Positions 1 through 4,050 of a DNA stretch of 5,924 nucleotides are shown here, one piece after another. How positions within the stretch are numbered: position 1 is the first letter of the stretch; each line of letters opens with the position of its first letter. Source of the stretch: Deltaproteobacteria bacterium (lineage in GTDB: Bacteria; Desulfobacterota; SM23-61); contig JAPLIW010000344.1 of the NCBI GenBank assembly GCA_026388915.1, forward strand, positions 1 through 5,924, in the 5' to 3' direction. Position numbers and translations under genes: made by a program. The notes beneath the pieces are model-generated. The model was not told the DNA's origin. It saw only the letters and a program-made list of their open reading frames with translations, and did no database searches.

Positions 1-171
1 GGCGGTGAAACGACGGCGAACGGCTTTCTCCGGAACTTCCGGATCGGGTGGATTGACCAGCAGAGATGGCATGGAATGGGCCCCCTGGGCGGCAGTCGCC
101 GCACAGGGAATTCCAGTCGCCCTACGGGCTCCTTCCATTCCATGTGCGGTTCTAATCTTCTCACTTATCAT
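1..171 (-). CDS. IS3-type transposase OrfA, N-terminal part (runs off the left edge)
   Basis: The minus strand is open from an ATG at 171-169 to the window edge, giving 57 codons with no stop. The protein begins MISEKIRTAHGMEGARRATG and ends in PDPEVPEKAVRRRFTA. The DPEV..K..RRRFTA block is what I remember just before the helix-turn-helix (YKLRIL..AD...) of a group of IS3-family OrfA proteins, in which MEGARRATG is also a recurring N-terminus. The HTH itself lies outside the window. I chose the start at 171 because AAAGGTG lies about 10 nt upstream. ATGs at codons 12 (138-136) and 34 (72-70) are alternatives. In this family OrfA binds the element ends and acts with the OrfB integrase. The assignment comes from remembered family resemblance in a short fragment, so it is moderate, and whether the full gene is intact cannot be seen. 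Confidence 0.68.
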   Translation of the reverse strand, partial: MISEKIRTAHGMEGARRATGIPCAATAAQGAHSMPSLLVNPPDPEVPEKAVRRRFTA

Positions 172-224
172 ACTCTGAGCACCTTTCCACCCTCTACAGT
201 AATTTAACAGGGGTCGGTGTCTCA
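1..224 (-). mobile_element. Possible left end of an IS3-family insertion sequence
   Basis: The transposase fragment reads leftward. About 50 bases upstream of its start, the minus strand from 224 downward reads TGAGACACCGACCCCTG. A TG-start followed by a CGACCCC-like block is typical of IS3-family left inverted repeats and lies at a plausible distance from OrfA. The other end is outside the window, so neither the inverted repeat nor the target duplication can be checked. The exact boundary could instead be at 227 or 230, because TGA repeats there. Confidence 0.35.
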
Positions 225-242
225 TCATCATTGGCACAGAGG

Positions 243-333
243 GCTCTCTGCTCTCTGCTCTCTGCTCTCTGCTCTCTGCTCTCTGCTCTCTGCTCTCTGC
301 TCTCTGCTCTCTGCTCTCTGCTCTTCGCTCTTT
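243..333. repeat. 7-bp tandem repeat (GCTCTCT)n
   Basis: Eleven perfect copies of GCTCTCT run without interruption from 243 to 319. Two degenerate copies follow, GCTCTTC at 320-326 and GCTCTTT at 327-333. On the minus strand the unit reads AGAGAGC. The array starts at the stop codon of the alcohol dehydrogenase (332-334), so it is the 3' flank and presumed 3' UTR of that gene. It lies between the gene and the IS-like left end. An open frame on the plus strand through the array translates as a Ser/Ala/Leu/Cys repeat and is an artefact. No function is evident. Confidence 0.95.
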
Positions 334-1495
334 AGTACGCTTTCTTGTACAGCTCCACTATCTCATCCTGGGTTGCCTTCCTTGGGTTGTTGCCCGGGCT
401 TCCGCTGGCGATGGCGTCGGCGGCCATCTGCTTTACCACGGCGTTGAATTTCTTCTCCTCCACGCCGAGCCCGCTGAGGGTGGGGACTTTCAGGTCATCA
501 TTCAGCCGCCGGGTCGCATCAGCCGCCAGGTAGGCGGCGTCCAGGACGGAAAGCCCTTCGGTGATTTCTCCCATGGCCTCGGCAATATCCGCATATTTCT
601 TCGGGTTGCCGAGGATGCTGAATTCGATTACTGTGGGCAGGAGGGACGCATTGGAAATCCCGTGAGGCACATGGAAATAGGCCCCGATGGGCCGGGCCAT
701 CCCGTGAACCAGGGCCACGGAGGAGTTGGCGAAGGCCAGCCCCGCGTGAAGCGACCCGATCAGCGTGTTGGTTCGAGCCTCCAGATGATCCCCGTTGGAC
801 CAAGCCTGCCGGAGGTTGGCGGCGATGAGCCGGATGGCCCGGAGGGCCAGAGTGTCGGTGACCGGTTGAGCCTTCACGGAGACGTAGGCCTCGATCGCAT
901 GGGTAAGGGCATCCAGGCCCGTGGCGGCGGTGATGTCCTGGGGCATGGTTAGAGTCATCAAGGGATCAACGAGGGCCACCCGGGGTAGGATGTTGGGGCT
1001 GGCGATGAGCATCTTCACGTCCTTGGCGGTGTCCGTGATGATGGTGAAAGGGGTCACTTCACTGCCTGTTCCCGCCGTCGTGGGGATCGCAATGAGCGGA
1101 GCCGCGGGTTTGGGAATCTTGTTGGCCCCCATGAAGTCGCTGATTTTCCCCGTATTGGCAGCCAGCGCGCCGATCGCCTTGGCCGTATCCATCGAGCTCC
1201 CGCCCCCTACGGCAATTAAGAAGTCAACCCCGGCCTCCTTGTAGGCCTTCAAACCCTCTTCGACGTTGTCCTGGGTGGGCTCGATTACGACTCTGCTGAA
1301 AATGGCGAAGGGAACCCCGGCCATCTCCAGCGATTTTTTTACCTCATTGGGGAGGCCGATCTTTTCCAGATTGGCGTCGGTGACGAGCAGGGCTTTCTTG
1401 CCGAGTCCCTTGGCAAAGTTCCCGACTTCTTTCGCCGCCCCGGGACCGTTCACAATCACCGGGGGGGCCTTGAACTGATACGTTTGAGTCATCAT
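332..1495 (-). CDS. Iron-containing alcohol dehydrogenase (group III Fe-ADH)
   Basis: The 387-aa product has the full family length and its motifs in order. The N-terminal dinucleotide-binding half carries GGGSSMDTAKA at about 97-107 and PTTAGTGSE at 138-146. The metal-binding half supplies the expected ligands D195 and H199 (TGLDALTHAIEAY), H264 (LVHGMARP) and H278 (HVPHGISNA). The C-terminus ends with the common NNPRKATQDEIVELYKKAY block. The enzyme is a cytosolic NAD(P)-dependent oxidoreductase that interconverts an alcohol and an aldehyde or ketone using Fe2+ or a similar metal. Family members act on ethanol, butanol, methanol, 1,3-propanediol or lactaldehyde, and sequence alone does not choose between these. 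Two consecutive ATGs (1495-1493, 1492-1490) follow AAAAGGAGG with 5- and 8-nt spacing, so the second may be the true start (386 aa). The gene appears monocistronic and diverges from the fumarase. A MITE-like element lies immediately upstream. No hairpin terminator is seen after the stop. Confidence 0.93.
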   Translation of the reverse strand: MMTQTYQFKAPPVIVNGPGAAKEVGNFAKGLGKKALLVTDANLEKIGLPNEVKKSLEMAGVPFAIFSRVVIEPTQDNVEEGLKAYKEAGVDFLIAVGGGSSMDTAKAIGALAANTGKISDFMGANKIPKPAAPLIAIPTTAGTGSEVTPFTIITDTAKDVKMLIASPNILPRVALVDPLMTLTMPQDITAATGLDALTHAIEAYVSVKAQPVTDTLALRAIRLIAANLRQAWSNGDHLEARTNTLIGSLHAGLAFANSSVALVHGMARPIGAYFHVPHGISNASLLPTVIEFSILGNPKKYADIAEAMGEITEGLSVLDAAYLAADATRRLNDDLKVPTLSGLGVEEKKFNAVVKQMAADAIASGSPGNNPRKATQDEIVELYKKAY

Positions 1496-1500
1496 ATTTT

Positions 1501-1509
1501 CCTCCTTTT
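1501..1509 (-). promoter_or_regulatory. Ribosome-binding site of the Fe-ADH gene
   Basis: The minus strand reads AAAAGGAGG, a near-perfect anti-16S match. It ends 5 nt before the first ATG and 8 nt before the second of two adjacent ATGs. The 8-nt spacing is closer to the optimum, which slightly favours the second start. Confidence 0.85.
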
Positions 1510-1518
1510 AAATCATCT

Positions 1519-1526
1519 TAGGATTG
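1519..1526. repeat. Target-site duplication, left copy
   Basis: TAGGATTG directly abuts the GGCTTTG terminus of the MITE-like element. An identical copy in the same orientation abuts the other terminus. Confidence 0.8.
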
Positions 1527-1777
1527 GGCTTTGTTCGAAAAGTACGTGATTGATCACTTTTCAGGAGTTATTCGCAGATTGGCAGAGCCCCAACCAGTAG
1601 CCAGGATTTTCCCTAGGACCACGGCCCTGCCAGAAATCCCCCCTACCCCCCCTTTATGAAAGGGGGGTTGGGGGGGGATTTCAGAGATGGATTGGCCAAA
1701 CAAGATTTCTTGGCAAATTTCAAGATTTTTCATTTTACCCGCCCACGGGATGAATCACGTACCTTTCGAACAAAGCC
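1527..1777. mobile_element. MITE-like non-autonomous element with 29-bp TIRs and 8-bp target duplication
   Basis: The left end (1527-1555) and the reverse complement of the right end (1749-1777) both start GGCTTTGTTCGAAA and match at 27 of 29 positions. The mismatches are at positions 15 and 26. Immediately outside both ends is the same 8-mer, TAGGATTG, at 1519-1526 and 1778-1785 in direct orientation, as expected for a target-site duplication. The 251-bp interior has no transposase, and the short open frames crossing it look like nothing recognisable. The size, terminal inverted repeats, duplication and lack of coding capacity together fit a miniature inverted-repeat transposable element. 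Families that make 8-bp duplications and have GG-starting ends include IS6, ISL3 and IS1595. The GGCTTTGTT start is reminiscent of IS6-type ends, but I cannot assign it. It lies between the divergent alcohol dehydrogenase and fumarase genes, its left end 17 nt from the dehydrogenase's Shine-Dalgarno. Confidence 0.85.
1633..1682. repeat. C-run/G-run palindrome within the MITE-like element
   Basis: The left arm (1633-1655) reads GAAAT, six C, TA, seven C, TTT. A three-base loop (ATG, 1656-1658) follows, and then the right arm AAA, six G, TT, eight G, ATTTC (1659-1682). The arms pair almost completely and would form a very stable hairpin. Its centre (about 1658) is close to the centre of the enclosing element (1652). 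Palindromes of this AAATCCCCC...GGGGGATTT type recur in many environmental bacterial genomes as far as I remember. It could be a separate REP-like repeat or part of the element itself. No T-tract follows, so it is not a convincing intrinsic terminator. Confidence 0.85.
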
Positions 1778-1785
1778 TAGGATTG
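1778..1785. repeat. Target-site duplication, right copy
   Basis: TAGGATTG follows the terminal AAAGCC of the element's right inverted repeat. It is identical to the left copy over all 8 bases, which indicates a fairly recent insertion. Confidence 0.8.
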
Positions 1786-1810
1786 AGAAATTTTGCCGGA
1801 AAAGCACTTG

Positions 1811-1849
1811 TAGGGGCATCCCGCCTGGGCGGGACATCGTGCCCTTACG
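1811..1849. repeat. Nested GC-rich palindrome (GTAGGGGCA...TGCCCTTAC)
   Basis: The outer arms GTAGGGGCA (1811-1819) and TGCCCTTAC (1841-1849) pair with one G-T mismatch-type position. The inner arms CCCGCC (1821-1826) and GGCGGG (1829-1834) pair perfectly around a 2-nt loop. The result is an interrupted hairpin without a following T-tract. It looks like a dispersed REP-like intergenic repeat. Copies elsewhere in the genome cannot be checked from this window. Confidence 0.6.
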
Positions 1850-2052
1850 GAGTCACGCGTTTTGGGTGGTCGCCCCTGAAATATCCACGTGTGTTTTTCT
1901 TGAGTATATGGAATATATCCGCTATCCGGGATTCCTTCAACTGTTATTTGGCCCATGCCCCCGGTTTCCCCCTCCCCGCAAGCCGCCCAAAAATACAGTC
2001 CTATTCGGATGAAAATACACGATTTCCCGTATATATTTCTTTAGCTGCCCGA

Positions 2053-2070
2053 TTCAATTTAATAATTGAA
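2053..2070. promoter_or_regulatory. Candidate operator: AT-rich dyad upstream of fumarase
   Basis: TTCAATT (2053-2059) and AATTGAA (2064-2070) are perfect 7-bp inverted repeats around a TAAT centre. The site lies 67 bp upstream of the fumarase ATG, in a local AT-rich stretch typical of promoter regions. Its dyad form suits a dimeric helix-turn-helix regulator. It does not match the FNR consensus (TTGAT-N4-ATCAA), and I do not recognise the regulator. Confidence 0.35.
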
Positions 2071-2137
2071 ACAACCCCTTAGCTAGTCTCCCCGGCTTCG
2101 GAATTCCACCGGGATAGAAGAGAAAGGATCCCGAACC

Positions 2138-3538
2138 ATGAAGACCAAACGCCACCGGATGGAAAGAGATTCCATGGGAGAGATAAGAGTCCCCCGGCAG
2201 GCCTACTGGGGGCCTGAGACCCAGAGGGCTTATGAGAACTTTCCCATCAGCGGCCTGCGCTTCCCCCGGGAATTCATCAAGGCCCTGGGGGTAATTAAGA
2301 CTGCCTCGACGGAAACGAACCTGAAGCTCCGCCTGCTGAGCCCCAAATTGGGCAGAGCGATTTTGCGCGCTGCCCGGGAAGTACTGGAAGGGAAGTTGGA
2401 CGACCATTTTGTGCTGGACATCTTTCAAACCGGCTCCGGGACCTCGACCAACATGAACGCCAACGAAGTGATCGCCCATAGGGCCAACCAGATCCTGGGG
2501 GGGAAGGTGGGAGAAAAGAAGCCGGTCCATCCCAACGACCATGTAAACCTGGGGCAGTCCAGCAATGACGTAATCCCGAGCGCCATCCATATATCCGCCC
2601 TCGAAGGGATTCAGAATCGTCTGCTGCCGGCCTTGAATTCGCTTCAGCTGGTCCTGGGGAAAAAAGCCAGAGAATTCAATTCGGTGCTCAAAATCGGCCG
2701 CACCCACCTGCAGGATGCCACCCCCATCCGCCTGGGCCAGGAGTTCGGCGGGTATGCAAGCATGGTGGAACATGGGCGGCGCAGGTTGGAGACAGCCGGA
2801 ACCCGCCTGGCGGAGCTGGCCCTTGGTGGAACAGCCGTGGGTACCGGCATCAACACCCATCCCCGGTTTGCCCGCCTGGTAATCCGGGAAATCAACGAAA
2901 TGACCGGTCTCGCCTTCCGCGAAGCGGAAAATCATTTTGAGGCCCAGGGGGCGAAGGATGCCGTCGTGGAAGCCAACGGGGCGTTGAAAACCGCGGCCGT
3001 GAGCCTGATGAAGATCGCCAACGACATCCGCTGGCTGGGTTCAGGGCCCAGATGCGGGATCGGGGAAATCGTGATTCCCCCGGTACAGCCCGGCTCTTCC
3101 ATCATGCCCGGGAAGGTGAACCCGGTCATTCCTGAGGCGCTCTGCCAGGTCTGCGCCCAGGTGATCGGAAACGATTTGACCGTCACGGTCGCCGGGATGT
3201 CCGGGAATTTTGAGCTGAACGTCATGATGCCGGTGATGGCTTACAATCTTCTCCAGTCGATTCACCTTCTCAGCAACGCTACAAAAGTATTCACCCAGAA
3301 ATGCGTGAAGGGCCTGAAAGCCGATGAGAAGCGGTGCCGGGAGATGGTTGAAAAGAGCCTGGCCATGGTTACCGCCCTGAGCCCGCATATCGGCCATGAT
3401 CGGGCCGCCGAAATCGCCCGGGAGGCTTACAAGACCGGCAAGACCGTCCGGGAAATCGCCATGCAAAGGCGCGTGCTGCCGGCCAAAACGCTGGAGAAGA
3501 TTCTTGACCCGTGGAAGATGACGGAACCGGGAATATGA
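2138..3538 (+). CDS. fumC: Fumarate hydratase class II
   Basis: The 466-aa product has the normal class II fumarase length and a complete set of superfamily motifs. The N-terminus has ERDSMGEIRVP...YWGPETQRA. Active-site segments follow: GSGTSTNMNANE (99-110), HPNDHVNLGQSSND (131-144, including the second-site H131/N133/D134), and GRTHLQDAT with T189-H190. The mobile SS-loop signature GSSIMPGKVNP is at 319-329. The G in MPGKVNP favours fumarase over aspartase, which normally has MPAKVNP. The enzyme is a cytosolic homotetramer that reversibly hydrates fumarate to L-malate in the TCA cycle without an iron-sulphur cluster. The ATG at 2138 follows AAAGGA at 9-nt spacing and gives an N-terminus of usual length. 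The ATG at codon 8 would leave it unusually short. The gene appears monocistronic: it diverges from the alcohol dehydrogenase and is separated from the E1 genes by a repeat-rich gap. The residues after the signature resemble aspartase, so substrate specificity is inferred. Confidence 0.93.
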   Translation: MKTKRHRMERDSMGEIRVPRQAYWGPETQRAYENFPISGLRFPREFIKALGVIKTASTETNLKLRLLSPKLGRAILRAAREVLEGKLDDHFVLDIFQTGSGTSTNMNANEVIAHRANQILGGKVGEKKPVHPNDHVNLGQSSNDVIPSAIHISALEGIQNRLLPALNSLQLVLGKKAREFNSVLKIGRTHLQDATPIRLGQEFGGYASMVEHGRRRLETAGTRLAELALGGTAVGTGINTHPRFARLVIREINEMTGLAFREAENHFEAQGAKDAVVEANGALKTAAVSLMKIANDIRWLGSGPRCGIGEIVIPPVQPGSSIMPGKVNPVIPEALCQVCAQVIGNDLTVTVAGMSGNFELNVMMPVMAYNLLQSIHLLSNATKVFTQKCVKGLKADEKRCREMVEKSLAMVTALSPHIGHDRAAEIAREAYKTGKTVREIAMQRRVLPAKTLEKILDPWKMTEPGI

Positions 3539-3540
3539 CA

Positions 3541-3554
3541 AATGCGGAATGCGG
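3541..3554. repeat. Direct repeat of AATGCGG (two copies)
   Basis: AATGCGG occurs twice back to back just after the fumarase stop. It is short and may be chance, but it opens a run of simple repeats. Confidence 0.45.
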
Positions 3555-3576
3555 ATTAAAAAAACTCATGGGACGT

Positions 3577-3606
3577 GGATGAACGCGGATAAACACGGAT
3601 GAAAAG
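3577..3606. repeat. Three 10-bp units GGATnAAnnn
   Basis: GGATGAACGC (3577-3586), GGATAAACAC (3587-3596) and GGATGAAAAG (3597-3606) are consecutive in a 10-bp register. I remember this CGCGGATAAACACGGATGAA type as a dispersed non-coding repeat in environmental genomes, which a search would need to confirm. Confidence 0.7.
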
Positions 3607-3637
3607 ATTTTTATGATTTTTTGAGCAATGAAAAAAC

Positions 3638-3787
3638 TTAACCACAGAGGTCGCAGAGCTCGCAGAGATAAAAACGGGAAAAGGCTCAAGGCCCAGCATG
3701 CAAGGGGAAAAGGAATTCTATTTCCAACGCTTTCCGCAAGGCCAAAACTCCCCAGGGGCTTTCAGAAAAGGATCTCTGCGCTCTCCG
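3638..3787. repeat. CGCAGAG repeat element, copy 1 (degenerate right arm)
   Basis: The left arm begins TTAACC (3638-3643) and carries CACAGAG (3643-3649), CGCAGAG (3652-3658) and CGCAGAG (3661-3667), all in a 9-bp register. About 105 bases further on the motif appears inverted as CTCTGCG (3774-3780) and CTCTCCG (3781-3787), now in a 7-bp register. The right arm is poorer than that of copy 2, so pairing the two arms as one element is an inference. Confidence 0.5.
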
Positions 3788-3874
3788 CTTCCTCTTCGAT
3801 CATCCTCTTGTCTTCATCCCCGAAGGATCCGGAGAAAGAAAGATTTCTTTCCTCAAAAGGAGAAAAGAACCACA

Positions 3875-3982
3875 AACCGCAGAGACCCGGGAGGACGCAG
3901 AGAGGATGAAATATGCATATAATGGTTTTTGTCTTTCGTCTTTTGGAAGAAAGGCTCTGCGGTCTCTGCGTGCTCGGCGGTT
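3875..3982. repeat. CGCAGAG repeat element, copy 2 (paired inverted arms)
   Basis: The element begins AACC and ends GGTT. Its left arm has three heptamers in a 9-bp register: CGCAGAG (3878-3884), the degenerate CCGGGAG (3887-3893) and CGCAGAG (3896-3902). Its right arm has three inverted heptamers in the same register: CTCTGCG (3955-3961), CTCTGCG (3964-3970) and CTCGGCG (3973-3979). The 52-base interior includes a TATAAT box. Both arms having three units at 9-bp spacing is unlikely to be chance. The function is unknown. Confidence 0.65.
3918..3923 (+). promoter_or_regulatory. Candidate -10 box (TATAAT) for the E1 operon
   Basis: TATAAT matches the sigma-70 -10 consensus perfectly and sits about 130 bases upstream of the E1 alpha start. 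An upstream TG (3914-3915) is one base too far for a strict extended -10. The sequence at the ideal -35 distance (ACGCAG) is a poor match and belongs to the repeat. The support is therefore the single hexamer and its position. Confidence 0.3.
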
Positions 3983-4038
3983 GAAATATTTTTTCATCTT
4001 TGGAGGGCGCAGAGCCGAGCGCCCCGGGGACCAAGATC

Positions 4039-4045
4039 GAAGGAG
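4039..4045 (+). promoter_or_regulatory. Ribosome-binding site fixing the E1 alpha start
   Basis: GAAGGAG lies 5 nt before the ATG at 4051. This favours 4051 over the upstream in-frame TTG at 4000, whose 17 extra codons would be translated partly from CGCAGAG repeat sequence. Confidence 0.8.
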
Positions 4046-4050
4046 ACACA

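Larger units (their letters stand above)
1786..2137. other. Fumarase upstream region without a gene
   Basis: About 350 bases lie between the MITE-like element and the fumarase start. The region holds a GC-rich nested palindrome (1811-1849), an AT-rich stretch around 1888-1925, a pyrimidine-rich stretch around 1950-1990, and a second AT-rich stretch (about 2000-2070) ending in a perfect AT dyad. Open frames crossing it begin inside the MITE-like element and show no recognisable protein. The fumarase promoter must lie here, but no clean -35/-10 pair with correct spacing stands out. Confidence 0.6.
3539..4050. other. Repeat-rich intergenic region between fumarase and the E1 operon
   Basis: About 510 bases have no supported gene. 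In order the region holds a direct AATGCGG pair (3541-3554), a triplet of GGAT decamers (3577-3606), a CGCAGAG cluster on the plus strand (3643-3667), a degenerate inverted cluster (3774-3787), a second plus cluster (3878-3902) with its inverted partner (3955-3979), and a single CGCAGAG at 4008-4014. A TATAAT box lies in the loop of the second pair. Open frames here translate to NHRGRRARRD-type peptides, an artefact of such repeats. No U-tailed terminator hairpin is seen after the fumarase. Confidence 0.75.

Noticed and set aside
217..447. Plus-strand 76-aa open frame rich in Ser-Ala-Leu-Cys repeats
   Set aside because: It is a translation of the heptamer array followed by the antisense of the dehydrogenase 3' end. 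It has no ribosome-binding site and no family resemblance.
1546..1557. GTGAT-TG-ATCAC dyad at the inner edge of the left TIR as a CRP/FNR-type site
   Set aside because: The 5-bp arms with a 2-bp gap do not fit either consensus, and the right TIR does not preserve the dyad.
1633..1682. Intrinsic terminator
   Set aside because: The hairpin is strong, but it lies between divergent genes and neither side has a T-tract.
1656..2082. Two overlapping plus-strand frames of 118 and 131 aa
   Set aside because: They start inside the MITE-like element's palindrome or just after it and run across non-coding palindromes. Neither has a ribosome-binding site or a recognisable protein.
2054..2935. Minus-strand 293-aa open frame
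   Set aside because: It lies antisense to the well-supported fumarase, has low-complexity Gly/Pro/Gln-rich content and shows no recognisable domain. Such shadows are common in high-GC genes.
3628..3922. Plus-strand frames of 93 and 74 aa, and a minus-strand 95-aa frame
   Set aside because: The NHRGRRARRDKNG-type peptides are the direct translation of CGCAGAG repeats, a well-known false-gene pattern. No initiation signal is present.
3643..3979. CRISPR array
   Set aside because: The repeated units are 7-9 bp, vary in sequence and alternate in orientation. No 23-40-bp repeats separated by unique spacers exist here.
4000..4050. Upstream TTG start adding 17 residues to E1 alpha
   Set aside because: The extra residues derive from repeat sequence and have no family counterpart. 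The ATG at 4051 has a clear GAAGGAG and gives the normal N-terminus.
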